64,000 nt of DNA, from positions 434,001 through 498,000 of the forward strand of contig CBDCVP010000023.1 in assembly GCA_965223025.1 (NCBI GenBank). Direction: 5' to 3'. Every line of letters begins with the position of its first letter. Position 1 is the first letter of the stretch. A model generated the notes under the pieces. That model made no database searches and was not told the DNA's origin. It worked only from the letters and a program-made list of their open reading frames with translations. This document shows, piece by piece, positions 36,003 to 46,333 of this stretch. The position numbers were made by a program, and so were the translations under genes. The stretch comes from JABDMH01 sp965223025. Lineage in GTDB: Bacteria > Bacteroidota > Bacteroidia > Chitinophagales > Saprospiraceae.

Positions 36003-37799
36003 ATGATTGGTGGGCGATCGGCTCTATCCCGGACTATTAAGAGTTTTATATTTCCCATTGTCATCTTGATTCTGGCCTGGGCACTATTTAGTAGTCCGAC
36101 CATAAAAGAAGTCGCGGCAGGGGTGGCCATTCTTCTTTTTGGAATGATCATGTTGGAGGAGGGCTTCAATGAATTTGTGGAAGGTCCCCTGCAAAAGTTG
36201 TTGCGCCAGATGACCGACAAGTTATCCAAGAGCTTAGCTCTTGGTTTTTCGGTGACCGCTCTGTTGCAATCCAGCTCTTTGATCAGTGTAGTGACTATTT
36301 CGTTTCTCAGTGCCAGCTTGATCGGACTTAAGGCGGGAATTGGGATAATTTTTGGTGCAAATATCGGTACAACTGCCACCGCCTGGTTGGTGTCTATTTT
36401 CGGGTTAAAGATTAACGTATCTGCCTTAGCCATGCCAATGCTGGCATTTGGAGTACTCTTTCTATTTCAAAAATCTAAATCCATAAAAGGTGTTGGTTCT
36501 ATACTTGCTGGGTTAGGATTTTTCTTCTTGGGTATACACTTCATGAAGCAGGGTTTTGAGGTCTATCAAGACAGCATCAACCTGGCAGATTATATGATGC
36601 CCGGATTTTGGGGCTTGATGGTGTATACCATGGTGGGTGTTCTTATCACGGTGATATTGCAATCTAGCAGTGCTGCCATGGCACTAATTCTCACTGCACT
36701 GGCTGCTGGGCAAATTGCGTATAATAATTCATTGGCACTGGCTATAGGAGCTAATATTGGCACCACCATTACGGCTATACTAGGATCTATTAGTGCCAAT
36801 TTGGCTGGTAAGCGTCTGGCCGGAGCGCATCTGGTCTTCAATATGGTGACTGGTATGATCGCCTTAGTATTTATTGTGCCCCTTGGGAATTTTGTAAATT
36901 ACTTGGCTGGTTTATTCGGTGTGGGGGCGGAAAACTATACGATTAAATTATCTATTTTTCATACCATATTTAATATTTTGGGTGTACTGGTCATGCTCCC
37001 ATTTGTGGACATCTTGGTGTCATTTTTATATCGGGTGTTTAAGGAGGATGAGTTTGTTGATGATGAAATAGAATATCCCGTTTTCTTGAATGAGAGTATT
37101 TTGGCTTACCCTCAAACTGCATTTCGCGCTTTGCTCAACGAAAGCAAGAGATTGTTTGAAGAGGCTACCTTTGAGATAGTATCACACGGACTAAATCTTC
37201 ACAGGACGGATATCAAGGGTGAAGAGAAGCTGAAGAAAATTATCAAAAAGTCCAATGAAAAATTCGATATAGATATTGAAGATGTCTACTATAGTAAGGT
37301 GAAAGTGATTTATAGTAAAATCATTGAATACGCCACCATTGCAGAGAGCAAATTTAATCTCAAGAGAAAGGCAATGGAAGCCTTTACCCATATCAAACTT
37401 GCCAATCGGAATGTGGTGCAAACTATTAAAGACATACGAGGACTTCGAAAGAATGTCAGCAAATACATGTTATCCCATAATAAGTATATTCAGAAAGAGT
37501 ATAATCGCTTGCGGCGTAAAATATCTCGTGTGTTAAGAGAGATTTATTCTACCAGGAAGGACAAAAGCCCATCAGACCACCTAAAGCGACTGGAAAACTT
37601 AAAAGAAAAGGCTGAGAACAGCGATGTGTTGTTAGATGGCACTTTAGATAAGTTGATTCGTGAACAGAGAATCACTAGCGAGATGGCCACTTCTCTGGCC
37701 AACGATAGCCATAAGGTGGCCGAGATTAGCAAAAGACTTATTGAGACTGCGGAGTTGCTTTACATCGATAGCGATACCCTGTTGACCTCGAAAAAGTAA
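36003..37799 (+). CDS. Na/Pi cotransporter family protein with PhoU-like C-terminal domain
   Basis: A 598-aa protein. The N-terminal half holds two Na_Pi_cotrans repeats marked by paired QSSS motifs: ALLQSSSLISVVTISFLSA (residues about 93-111) and ILQSSSAAMALILTALAAG (about 218-236). Each is followed by GANIGTT. About eight to nine hydrophobic helices span residues 12-345. The C-terminal 240 residues are charged and helical (YLINSRKRLFEEATFE-type and LKRLENLKEKAEN segments) and correspond to a PhoU-like regulatory domain. It probably imports phosphate with sodium at the inner membrane. It converges on the DUF1501 gene with a 43-bp gap and no strong terminator. Confidence 0.92.
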   Translation: MIGGRSALSRTIKSFIFPIVILILAWALFSSPTIKEVAAGVAILLFGMIMLEEGFNEFVEGPLQKLLRQMTDKLSKSLALGFSVTALLQSSSLISVVTISFLSASLIGLKAGIGIIFGANIGTTATAWLVSIFGLKINVSALAMPMLAFGVLFLFQKSKSIKGVGSILAGLGFFFLGIHFMKQGFEVYQDSINLADYMMPGFWGLMVYTMVGVLITVILQSSSAAMALILTALAAGQIAYNNSLALAIGANIGTTITAILGSISANLAGKRLAGAHLVFNMVTGMIALVFIVPLGNFVNYLAGLFGVGAENYTIKLSIFHTIFNILGVLVMLPFVDILVSFLYRVFKEDEFVDDEIEYPVFLNESILAYPQTAFRALLNESKRLFEEATFEIVSHGLNLHRTDIKGEEKLKKIIKKSNEKFDIDIEDVYYSKVKVIYSKIIEYATIAESKFNLKRKAMEAFTHIKLANRNVVQTIKDIRGLRKNVSKYMLSHNKYIQKEYNRLRRKISRVLREIYSTRKDKSPSDHLKRLENLKEKAENSDVLLDGTLDKLIREQRITSEMATSLANDSHKVAEISKRLIETAELLYIDSDTLLTSKK

Positions 37800-37842
37800 C
37801 TGTATTTTCCATTATTTGCACGGGTCTTGACCGACCAGGATG

Positions 37843-39336
37843 TCAACTCAAGATTTCCTTAACTACAGATCCATGAACATCGGTCAATCGGTACCTCCGT
37901 CCCTGGTGCTTAAAGGTCAATCTCTTGTGGTCGATGCCCAACAAGTGCAGCAACGTGGCTTGGAAATCGTGTACGTGCACAGGGTCGCTGATAATGTTGT
38001 AGCCAAAATCATCGGTCTGGCCATAGGTGATGCCCTTTTTAATCCCTCCGCCAGCCATCCACATCGTGAAGCATCTAGGGTGATGGTCTCTACCATAATC
38101 TGTAGACGTCAACACGCCTTGCGAATAGTTGGTGCGACCAAATTCTCCTCCCCAGATAATCAAGGTGTCGTCGAGTAATCCCCGTTGTTTCAGATCGGCA
38201 ACCAGTGCTGCGGACGGCTGATCTGTATCCTTACATTGTGCCTTGAGCTGCTTTGGTAGGTTAAAGTGCTGGTCCCAACTTTGATGATAGAGCTGAATAA
38301 ACTGTACACCCCGCTCTAGCAGACGACGTGCTAACAAACAATTGGCAGCATAGGTCCCAGGTTTCTTTGCATCTGGTCCGTACATCTTATAGACATGCGC
38401 AGGTTCACGAGACACATCTATGACTTCTGGCACCGAGGTTTGCATTCGATAAGCCATTTCATATTGCGCTATCCGACTTTCGATTTCAGGGTCTTGCACC
38501 GCTGCGTGTCGCTTCTTCTGTATTTCTCGAAAATAGTCGAGATTTCGCCGCCGGCTACTGGCATCTATTCCATCCGGATTATTGAGGTAGAGCACAGGAT
38601 CTTTAGCCGATCGAAACTGTACACCCTGATGCAAAGTCGGTAAGAACCCACTACCCCATAAGCGATTGTAAAGTGGTTGGGGATCTTTTCTGCCGGTGCC
38701 TATGGAAAGCAAAACACAAAATCCAGGTAGGTTTTCGTTTTCACTTCCCAGTCCATAACTAAGCCATGAGCCGATCGAAGGTCGTCCAGGTTGTTGACTG
38801 CCGGTTTGAAAGAATGTCAATGCTGGATCGTGATTGATGGCTTCGGTGTACATGCTTTTGATGAAACACAGGTCATCGACCATGGAGGCAGTATGTGGCA
38901 AGAGCTCGCTGAGCCATGCACCGGATCGTCCATACTGATCAAAATTGAAATGGCTGCCTGCTAGGGGAAATGACTTTTGCCCCACCGTCATTCCGGTGAT
39001 GCGCTGTCCCTGCCGTACTGAATCAGGAAGCTCTTCTCCATTTTTATCATTGAGTAGAGGCTTGTAGTCAAATAGATCGAGCTGCGATGGTCCTCCACTT
39101 TGAAATAGATATATGATCCGTTTTACCTTGGGTTTGAAATGAGGACTACCAAGTATTGGATCTTCATGAAAGGTAGATGGAGTCCCCCTCAACACCCTGG
39201 AGCCACCCATTAGGTAGGAAAGTGCAACCCCCCCGATGGTAAGACCGGATTTAGATAGAAACTGTCGGCGATTGATGCCCAGACCGTCCTGGAGATCCCT
39301 TTGACTATGCAATTTTTTCAGCAATCCGTATTTCAT
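37843..39336 (-). CDS. DUF1501 domain-containing protein (intact copy)
   Basis: A 497-aa protein with a Tat signal (NRRQFLSKSG at residues 22-31, followed by a hydrophobic run). DUF1501 proteins belong to the alkaline-phosphatase/sulfatase-like superfamily and are nearly always encoded next to PSD1/DUF1549 proteins; their activity is unproven. Conserved blocks are IYLFQSGGPSQLDLFDYKP, ITGMTVGQKSFPLAGS, FIKSMYTEAINHDPALTF, LIIWGGEFGRTNYSQG, GRDHHPRCFTMWMAGGGI and HVHDFQATLLHLLGIDH. The His/Asp pattern fits a metal site. It begins 4 bp after the PSD1 stop codon, so the two are one operon. It serves here as the intact reference for the disrupted copy at 51345-52838. Confidence 0.92.
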   Translation of the reverse strand: MKYGLLKKLHSQRDLQDGLGINRRQFLSKSGLTIGGVALSYLMGGSRVLRGTPSTFHEDPILGSPHFKPKVKRIIYLFQSGGPSQLDLFDYKPLLNDKNGEELPDSVRQGQRITGMTVGQKSFPLAGSHFNFDQYGRSGAWLSELLPHTASMVDDLCFIKSMYTEAINHDPALTFFQTGSQQPGRPSIGSWLSYGLGSENENLPGFCVLLSIGTGRKDPQPLYNRLWGSGFLPTLHQGVQFRSAKDPVLYLNNPDGIDASSRRRNLDYFREIQKKRHAAVQDPEIESRIAQYEMAYRMQTSVPEVIDVSREPAHVYKMYGPDAKKPGTYAANCLLARRLLERGVQFIQLYHQSWDQHFNLPKQLKAQCKDTDQPSAALVADLKQRGLLDDTLIIWGGEFGRTNYSQGVLTSTDYGRDHHPRCFTMWMAGGGIKKGITYGQTDDFGYNIISDPVHVHDFQATLLHLLGIDHKRLTFKHQGRRYRLTDVHGSVVKEILS

Positions 39337-39340
39337 GATC

Positions 39341-42300
39341 TCATCTTTTGGTCACCACTTCATCAAAGTTCATCATCGTGTTGCAGACCACGGTCATCGC
39401 TGCCAAATTCGCCTGATTTTTCTGAGGGTCTCGAGGATATTCACCAATAGATAACAGTTGTTCTGCGGACCTGGGATCTGATCCAAACCGCTTCCTTTCC
39501 TCTGTCAGCAGATCTACCAACAATCGGACGACTTCTGCCGCCGGACGACATCCGCTCAACAGTCGGTGCGCGAGCACGATCTGTGCATCGTCGGTAGAGG
39601 CTCTTTCCATGACAAGTGCTGCCAAAACTCGGGATGCCTCCACAAACTGGGTTTCGTTCATCATGGCTAACGCTTGCAATGGAGTGTTTGACATCTGACG
39701 GCGCACCGTACAATTGTCGCGAGAAGGTGCATCAAAGATTGACATGACTGGATGATGACTGGTCCTTCGCCAAAAAGTGTACAAACTTCGACGGTATAGG
39801 TCAGATCCATGATCAGGTTGGTATCGTGCCAAATCCTTGGAGAAGGATGATTTCTCATCCCAGAGCCCTGGTGGTTGGTAAGGTTTGACACTTGGGCCAC
39901 CAATGCTGTCATTCCATAGACCTGCGGCCACCAGCATATTATCCCGCAGCAATTCTGCGGAGAGGCGGTTTGATGGTCCTCTAGCTAGCAATGCATTGTG
40001 CGGATCATCTCGTCGTGCTTCAAGGGGTACCATGGAGGATTGTTGGTAGGTGGCCGATATGGCTATGGTTCTTAGCAATGCTTTTAGATCCCAGCCAGAT
40101 TCCATGAATGTGACACTGAGCCAATCAAGTAGATCTGGATGAGTGGGCAGGGCTCCTTGACTGCCTAAATCCTCCACGGTATTGACGATGCCACGTCCGA
40201 AAAACTGCTGCCAAACTCTGTTGACAGTGACCCTGGCAGTAAGGGGGTGATCGTCCGCTGTCAACCATTGGGCTAATCCCAACCGATTTTGGGGTGCACC
40301 GGCGGGAAAAGCCTTGATGGCCTCAGGTACTCCCATGGACACCGGGGTGGTAGGCGCATCATACTGTCCCCGATCCAGCACAAAAGTAGGCCGGGGCCGA
40401 GGTACATCTTGCATGACCATCACGCCTAAAAATTCGTTTTCCAATTCGTTGCGCTTTCGGCGGTGATGTTGCAAATGGTCGGCGGCTGCCAGATAAGATC
40501 GGTTTTGCCTCAATAAATGATGTCTACTTATCTGGGTGTCGCTCAACGCTGAGATAGGGTTATAGATCACAGCTACCTCTGCCTCGGTTAGTGACTTCTG
40601 ATAAATGCGCAAATCATCTATGTGAAAATGGCCGTCGTCCACATTTTCGTCGAGATGGATGCTGCCTCCAACCGTTAGGTCTGCTGCATGCATGATGGTT
40701 CTTTCCAGTTGATCATAGAGGATTTCTCCTTGTACAATTTTTCCGTCCAGATACCATTTTATGCCAGCCGCACGACCTGATCCATCATAGGTCACCGCTA
40801 TGTGCGACCACTCGTCTATCTGTAATGGAGATAGCATCCGGACTTCGATGAGATTGGCGGGCAACGAATGAGCTATGCGAATATGAAGGTGTCCATCTCT
40901 AAGTGCGATGTCATATCCCTTTTGTCCGCGATACTTGCTACCCATCCTGTGAATGATTTCCATGAAGTCTGTTTCGGGATGTGCATCGAGCCAGAAGCAA
41001 AAAGAGAAGGGTTGGGCTCTGGGAAAATCTATCAGGGTGCTCGGGATGGTCATACCATTATAGGCTCCAGCTTCCAGAACAGAGCCTCGCGCTGATGCGA
41101 CGATTGGTGGATCACCCCTACTTGGATAACTGCGGTTGTGCACCTGGTCCTTGAAATGACTTTTGCCTTTCTTGCTCATGGGAGCTTCCCGGTAGTTGAC
41201 CCAAGCTACTAGGTCCTGCTCAACGTCAGCTCTAATGTCATCGATGGAAATCGAAGGAGGCCTCTCTACGGCGAGTTCCATTTTCTCCAACGCTATCTCC
41301 TGGGCCCGGATTTTTTTATCAAGTATTTTGACCTTTTGTAGGTTTTCATCATCTGATAAGTATACCTCAGGTCCCGTATTTCCATCAGGCGTGCCTTGGC
41401 CTTCTTCATTGGTCTGATTGAAAAAACTAAAAAGTTGAAAATAATCTCTCTGAGAGATGGGATCATATTTATGGTCGTGACATCGGGCACACTCAAGAGT
41501 AAGGCCTAAGAACGCTGTGGCCATGGTCTGGCTTCGGTCAGCAACATATTCGACTCGATACTCCTCTGGAATAATACCACCTTCCGCATTGATTCTATGA
41601 TTGCGCAAAAATGCCGTGGCAAGTTTTTTCTCACTATTGGTCTCAGGTAGGAGGTCTCCGGCCATCTGCCAGAGAATAAAATCATCGAAAGGCATATTCT
41701 CATTAAACGCTTTAATGACCCAATCTCGCCACGGATACATGACACGAGATCCATCTTGAGAATAGCCATGAGAATCTGCGTATCTTGCCACATCCATCCA
41801 CTCAAGTGCCATACGTTCTCCAAAATGTGGTGAGGCGAGTAGCTGATCAATCGCTCTGGTAACTTTGTCCGGATCTGTAGAAGAAAGAAATAAATCCATT
41901 TCCTCCTCAGTGGGAGGTAGTCCGGTAAGATCCAGATGTAACCGCCGCAATAGCACCTCTTCGTCTGCCGGATCATTGGGTTGGAGACCAGATCTTTCAA
42001 GTCTTGCTAACACGAAATGGTCGACTTTGTTCTTTGGCCATGCTGCGTACTTGACATCCGGTATATTGGGTTTTTCTGGAGGAATGTAGGACCAATGCTT
42101 CTTATAATGGGCTCCTTGCACTATCCATTTTTCGAACAGGGCAATTTCAGCGGGGCTCAGTGTCAAAGATGTTTCTGGAGGGGGCATCGTCAGTTCGGGA
42201 TCTTGGGTGATCATTCGCTTGAATGCCACACTCTTACTGGTACTTCCTGGTACGAAAGCATATCCACCGTTTTCAAGAGGAGTATGTAGGGCACTTTGCG

Positions 42301-42562
42301 GCTCATCTAGCCTGAGATTTGCTTCGCGTTTTCTCTGATCCGGTCCATGACACTTGAAGCAGCGATCGGATAAAATCGGTTTGATGTGAAAATTAAAATC
42401 AACTACTTCAGGCAGTTCTGCCGAGATGGTTTTCCCACGATCATAGGCTGATTGGCATCCCAATAGGAGACACAATGCCAGAGTCGTGGAGGTCAGTAGA
42501 TGAATGTGCTTCACTCCTGAGAGCTTGTGTTGATTGACTGTATACCCCTGAAATGTTTGCAT
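39341..42562 (-). CDS. PSD1 / planctomycete cytochrome C domain protein, copy 2
   Basis: A 1073-aa protein. The ATG at 42562 gives an N-terminal segment with a lipoprotein-like signal (TTLALCLLLGC, Cys36); a GTG seventeen codons in, at VKHIHLL, would make a more typical signal length and cannot be ruled out. CFKCHG (Cys68-His72) is the heme motif. Domain order is the same as copy 1: cytochrome C, DUF1549 (WMDVARYADSHGYS), LamG (FHIDDLRIYQKSLTEAE near the end of the domain) and DUF1553 (NRVWQQFFGRG, TPLQALAMMNETQFVEA). It is first gene of the operon with the downstream DUF1501. A 16-17-bp sequence shared with copy 3 lies just upstream. Confidence 0.9.
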   Translation of the reverse strand: MQTFQGYTVNQHKLSGVKHIHLLTSTTLALCLLLGCQSAYDRGKTISAELPEVVDFNFHIKPILSDRCFKCHGPDQRKREANLRLDEPQSALHTPLENGGYAFVPGSTSKSVAFKRMITQDPELTMPPPETSLTLSPAEIALFEKWIVQGAHYKKHWSYIPPEKPNIPDVKYAAWPKNKVDHFVLARLERSGLQPNDPADEEVLLRRLHLDLTGLPPTEEEMDLFLSSTDPDKVTRAIDQLLASPHFGERMALEWMDVARYADSHGYSQDGSRVMYPWRDWVIKAFNENMPFDDFILWQMAGDLLPETNSEKKLATAFLRNHRINAEGGIIPEEYRVEYVADRSQTMATAFLGLTLECARCHDHKYDPISQRDYFQLFSFFNQTNEEGQGTPDGNTGPEVYLSDDENLQKVKILDKKIRAQEIALEKMELAVERPPSISIDDIRADVEQDLVAWVNYREAPMSKKGKSHFKDQVHNRSYPSRGDPPIVASARGSVLEAGAYNGMTIPSTLIDFPRAQPFSFCFWLDAHPETDFMEIIHRMGSKYRGQKGYDIALRDGHLHIRIAHSLPANLIEVRMLSPLQIDEWSHIAVTYDGSGRAAGIKWYLDGKIVQGEILYDQLERTIMHAADLTVGGSIHLDENVDDGHFHIDDLRIYQKSLTEAEVAVIYNPISALSDTQISRHHLLRQNRSYLAAADHLQHHRRKRNELENEFLGVMVMQDVPRPRPTFVLDRGQYDAPTTPVSMGVPEAIKAFPAGAPQNRLGLAQWLTADDHPLTARVTVNRVWQQFFGRGIVNTVEDLGSQGALPTHPDLLDWLSVTFMESGWDLKALLRTIAISATYQQSSMVPLEARRDDPHNALLARGPSNRLSAELLRDNMLVAAGLWNDSIGGPSVKPYQPPGLWDEKSSFSKDLARYQPDHGSDLYRRSLYTFWRRTSHHPVMSIFDAPSRDNCTVRRQMSNTPLQALAMMNETQFVEASRVLAALVMERASTDDAQIVLAHRLLSGCRPAAEVVRLLVDLLTEERKRFGSDPRSAEQLLSIGEYPRDPQKNQANLAAMTVVCNTMMNFDEVVTKR

Positions 42563-42577
42563 GACATAAACCTCGAA

Positions 42578-42593
42578 GATACTACTGTTAAAA
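42578..42593 (-). promoter_or_regulatory. Conserved element upstream of PSD1 copy 2
   Basis: On the minus strand this reads TTTTAACAGTAGTATC, 15 bp before the ATG at 42562. The same sequence with one extra G precedes PSD1 copy 3 (56130-56146). It could include part of a TAnnTTTG-like -7 element (GTACTTTTA) or be a leader element. Function is not shown. Confidence 0.4.
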
Positions 42594-42811
42594 GTACGAA
42601 TATCTGGTGCTTGATTTCTACACTCACTTGGCCCTGCTTGGAGATCATAGGAGGTCAGAGCTTGGAGCAAATCAGCGTTGGGATTTTCAGTGGCCTACCA
42701 GGGTTGATTCCCAATTCTGCACCATCATTTGTATATTTAGAAGCTTTGTAATCTTGCCTGCCCGAAAGGATGTCCTGGTCGAGTGGACAATTGATCATAT
42801 AATAATTATTT

Positions 42812-44119
42812 ATGTTACATAAGTACAACCGATCACGTCGATTATTTACTCGTCAACTTTTATGGGGTACTGGAGCCCTCTCTATACCACAGATTATTCC
42901 CGCCAAAGCGCTGGGTCGCGATGGCCATACCGCTCCGAGTGATAAGATCGTACTTGGAGTGATTGGTATTGGTCCTCGCTGTAAGCGTGTATTGGGTGGC
43001 ATGCTTCCGAATGATGATGTGCAATGTGTGGCCATTGCCGACGTGCAAGCAAGTCGTCGTAATGAGGGCAAACAGTTGGTGGATGAGCATTACGGGAACG
43101 AAGATTGTGAACTATATCAAGATTTTAGACTGCTCCTACATAGGCAGGATATCGACGCAGTTTTGGTAGCAACTGGTGATCGTTGGCACACACGGGTATC
43201 AGTCATGGCTGCGCAAGCTAAGAAAGATGTTTATAGTGAAAAACCCTGTGGTATCACGATCGCCGATTGTCAAGAGCTTGCTGATACTATTCAGCAAACC
43301 AAGCGAATCTTTCAGGCTGGCACCCAGCGGCGTAGTATCACCAATTTTATCAGGGCCGTTCGATTGGCTCATGAAGGGAAGCTTGGCAAAATCCATACCC
43401 TGCATGCATCCATCTATCGACCTAAGCTTAAGAACGATTGGCTTCCAGCCCAGCCCACTCCTGATCCTAAGGTAGTGGATTGGAATATGTGGTTGGGTCC
43501 AGCCCCTTGGAGGCCCTTCCATGAAAAATATGTACAGGGTCGCTGGCGCGGTTTGTATGATTTTGATTCAGGCGCCACCCTGCTAGATTGGGGAGCCCAC
43601 ACGGTAGATCTCTGCCAGTGGGCGAATGGTTCGGACCATACCATGCCCACCAAGTTTCAGCCTGGTCAGGATAGCATTACTGCCATCTACGAGAATGGAG
43701 TTAAACTGGTGATGCACTTTTTGGATACACCATTCGATGAGCGTCCGGGATGGCATCAGCATCTTAGTACTTGTCCGGTTCGCTTTGAAGGTGATCAAGG
43801 CTGGGTGGAGGTCGGTGACAGCGGAGGCATAGAAGTATCTTCCGCTGCATTGCGAGAGGAAGTGGCTGATATGCCGCGAAATGTCTCAGGCCTTGGTGTG
43901 GGAGCTCATGCTAGAAACTTCTTTGACTGTATGAAATCTCGCAAGCCAACTGTCACTAATGAGCAAGTTATGCGAAAATCACACATCACTTGTCATGCTG
44001 CAGCTCTAGCGTGGATACTTGGTCGAGATTTAAGACTTGATCCCAGCAGCGAGACATTCATCGATGACTTTGAAGCCAACAATCTTCGCAGTAGACCTGC
44101 CCGAGAATGGCGTAGTTGA
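42812..44119 (+). CDS. Gfo/Idh/MocA family oxidoreductase, exported
   Basis: A 435-aa NAD(P)-dependent oxidoreductase of the Gfo/Idh/MocA superfamily. The N-terminus has a Tat-like signal (RSRRLFTRQLLWGTGA at residues 7-22). The Rossmann loop GVIGIGPRCKR starts at 49. The cofactor-domain hallmark EKP is at 143-145, followed by the C-terminal alpha/beta domain with GWHQHLST and DWGAHTVDLCQWA. The latter resembles the catalytic His region of exported Bacteroidota and Planctomycetes members. Sugars, inositols and sugar acids are known substrates for the superfamily. It leads a co-directional run of five genes to 50730, with short gaps, and is divergent from PSD1 copy 2. Confidence 0.9.
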   Translation: MLHKYNRSRRLFTRQLLWGTGALSIPQIIPAKALGRDGHTAPSDKIVLGVIGIGPRCKRVLGGMLPNDDVQCVAIADVQASRRNEGKQLVDEHYGNEDCELYQDFRLLLHRQDIDAVLVATGDRWHTRVSVMAAQAKKDVYSEKPCGITIADCQELADTIQQTKRIFQAGTQRRSITNFIRAVRLAHEGKLGKIHTLHASIYRPKLKNDWLPAQPTPDPKVVDWNMWLGPAPWRPFHEKYVQGRWRGLYDFDSGATLLDWGAHTVDLCQWANGSDHTMPTKFQPGQDSITAIYENGVKLVMHFLDTPFDERPGWHQHLSTCPVRFEGDQGWVEVGDSGGIEVSSAALREEVADMPRNVSGLGVGAHARNFFDCMKSRKPTVTNEQVMRKSHITCHAAALAWILGRDLRLDPSSETFIDDFEANNLRSRPAREWRS

Positions 44120-44145
44120 TAGACACTGAGGTCAAACCACAGGAT

Positions 44146-45381
44146 ATGACAGAACCACCAGCATCTACCCATCCTAAGACAGTAGTCATGATCGGTTGCT
44201 TTGATACGAAAGCTGAGGACTTCGAGTTTTTGTATGATTGTCTAGTATCAGAAGGTGTTTCGGTCATCTCAGTCAACACGGGAGTTTTCGAAACTTCAAC
44301 TACTTTTCCAATTGATATCACCGCTGAATCTGTGGCCACCCTGGCAGGTACACCCCTGCATGAGATGGTTGCCAGAAAAGATCGAGGCCTAGTGGTGAGG
44401 ATGATGGGGGAAGGGGGTGCGCAAGTGCTCAAAAACTTGCTGTCTCAAGAAAAATTGGATGGTGTCATCGGAATGGGAGGAGGCGGAGGTACTTATATTT
44501 GCTTGGCAGCCATGCAACCAGTGCCACTGGGTATACCAAAGCTTTGTCTGAGTACTTTTGCCACTAAAGATCTTTCACGGCAGGTAGGTATCAAAGATAT
44601 TGTCTTGATGCCTTCGGTCGTCGATGTGGCTGGCCTAAACAGCATAAGCAAGCTACTGATCAGCCAGGCGGCTGGAGCGATTTGTGGGATGATGCGAGTC
44701 GCACCAGACAATCAACCAGACACTGGTATTCGTATCGGCATCAGTATGTTTGGAAATACCACTCAGTGCGTAGAGGAATGTTCCAGATTATTGCGAGAAA
44801 AAGGATTTGAGGTACTGGCTTTTCATGCCGTAGGTGTAGGTGGTCAAACTTTGGAGGCATTGGTGAGAGAAGGCAGCATAAAGGCCGTACTTGATATTAC
44901 CACTACCGAGCTCGCCGATGAACTATGTCATGGTGTATGTAGCGCAGGCCCCAACCGGCTCACGGCGGCATCTGAGATGGGCGTACCCCAAGTAGTGGTG
45001 CCCGGATGCCTCGATATGGTCAACTATGGTCACCTGGACACCGTGCCAGAACAGTATAAATCTCGTCAACTGTATAGTTGGGCACCGGACGTGACCTTAA
45101 TGCGGACCAATGAAGAGGAAAACCGAACATTGGGTGCCACCATAGCCCGTAAGTTAAATCAGTCTTCGGGAGCAGTGGCCGTATTACTCCCTCTACAAGG
45201 CATTTCCGTGGTAAGTAGTAAGGGCGGAACTTTCCACAATCCTGAGGTAGATCAGGTGTTATTTGACACGCTTAAGGAGGCCTTAGACCCGGCAATTCAG
45301 GTCATTGAAGTGGATGCCAATATCAATGATCCGTCTTTCGCAGCTGAGGCTGTGGAGACACTGCTTAAAATGCTCGATTGA
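44146..45381 (+). CDS. Tm-1-like ATP-binding domain protein (UPF0261)
   Basis: A 411-aa cytosolic protein of the UPF0261/Tm-1 family. The ATG at 44146 is preferred; an in-frame TTG at 44116 overlaps the upstream stop. TVVMIGCFDTKAEDFEFLYD is the family's N-terminal nucleotide-binding segment. IGMGGGGGTYICLAAM is the glycine-rich loop, and STFATKDLSR and MPSVVDVAGLN follow. Plant Tm-1 binds ATP and blocks a viral helicase; bacterial homologues are uncharacterised. It is followed after 54 bp by a PEP-hydrolase-like gene, and in fungi and plants the two domains are fused in one polypeptide. That makes a functional partnership very likely, probably in small-molecule catabolism. Confidence 0.88.
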   Translation: MTEPPASTHPKTVVMIGCFDTKAEDFEFLYDCLVSEGVSVISVNTGVFETSTTFPIDITAESVATLAGTPLHEMVARKDRGLVVRMMGEGGAQVLKNLLSQEKLDGVIGMGGGGGTYICLAAMQPVPLGIPKLCLSTFATKDLSRQVGIKDIVLMPSVVDVAGLNSISKLLISQAAGAICGMMRVAPDNQPDTGIRIGISMFGNTTQCVEECSRLLREKGFEVLAFHAVGVGGQTLEALVREGSIKAVLDITTTELADELCHGVCSAGPNRLTAASEMGVPQVVVPGCLDMVNYGHLDTVPEQYKSRQLYSWAPDVTLMRTNEEENRTLGATIARKLNQSSGAVAVLLPLQGISVVSSKGGTFHNPEVDQVLFDTLKEALDPAIQVIEVDANINDPSFAAEAVETLLKMLD

Positions 45382-45435
45382 AGGATGATGGCGAAAGGAA
45401 TGCTAAGAAATTACAAACATTAAAAGATATCGAAG

Positions 45436-46302
45436 ATGCCAAATCCATGGACTGGGATTGGAAATCCCTACACCAAGCAAGAAGTGCGGGACCGACTTCA
45501 ATCTACTCTGGACAAAAATAAAGCCATCATTGCGGCAGGAGCGGGGACGGGTATCAGCGCCAAGTTTATTGAAAAGGGCGGTGCTGATCTATTGATTATT
45601 TACAACTCCGGGAGATTTCGAATGTCGGGACACGGATCCACCGCTGGACTGATGGCATATGGTGATGCCAATGCAGTGGCCATGGAGATTGGCGAGTTTG
45701 AAGTGCTTCCAGTAGTGAAGGAAATACCCGTCATTTGTGGGGTCCATGGAAGTGATCCCAGACGTAGGATGTGGCACTTCTTAGGACAGGTCAAGGATAT
45801 GGGTTTTTCTGGGGTAAATAATTTTCCCACCCATTGTATTGTGGACGGTCAGTTTAGGAACGTACTGGAGGAAACGGGGATGAGTTTCGATAAGGAAGTA
45901 GCAATGGTGCGTTTGGCAAATCGAATGGATTTGTTTTCAATCGTTTATGTGGCCAAGCCAGAAGAAGCAACCCAGATGGCCGATGTCGGTGCCGACGCAG
46001 TGATAGCACATGTAGGTACCACAGTGGGCGGGTCGATCGGGGTAGTGGACGCTACAGTCACCATGGATGATGCCATCAGACGTACGCAGGACATTATTGA
46101 GGCAGTCAAGAAATCAAATCCAGATACTTTCTTTCTTGCTCATGGAGGTCCGATCAATACCCCGCAAGATGTGCGTGTGATCTTGGATCAAACAGAAGCA
46201 CATGGCTTTGTGGGAGCCTCATCTCTAGAAAGAATGGGTGTAGAGCAGTCCCTCACTGATCTCACTAAGGACTTTAAATCACTATCCCTAAATAGCCAAT
46301 AG
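45436..46302 (+). CDS. Phosphoenolpyruvate hydrolase family (TIM-barrel) protein
   Basis: A 288-aa TIM-barrel protein related to PEP mutase/isocitrate lyase-like enzymes (PF09370-type, PEP hydrolase). Recognisable pieces are IIAAGAGTGISAKFIEKGGADLLIIYNSGRFRMSG (residues about 30-65), VICGVHGSDPRRRMW, SGVNNFPTHCIVDG and ADAVIAHVGTTVGGSIG. It pairs with the preceding Tm-1-like gene, as in fused eukaryotic homologues. Reaction is unknown; a retro-aldol or C-C hydrolysis on a phospho- or keto-acid is the usual expectation. It is followed after 31 bp by a PVC-type propeller protein. Confidence 0.88.
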   Translation: MPNPWTGIGNPYTKQEVRDRLQSTLDKNKAIIAAGAGTGISAKFIEKGGADLLIIYNSGRFRMSGHGSTAGLMAYGDANAVAMEIGEFEVLPVVKEIPVICGVHGSDPRRRMWHFLGQVKDMGFSGVNNFPTHCIVDGQFRNVLEETGMSFDKEVAMVRLANRMDLFSIVYVAKPEEATQMADVGADAVIAHVGTTVGGSIGVVDATVTMDDAIRRTQDIIEAVKKSNPDTFFLAHGGPINTPQDVRVILDQTEAHGFVGASSLERMGVEQSLTDLTKDFKSLSLNSQ

Positions 46303-46333
46303 TCATTGATCGAATTGGTTTTATATATCCATT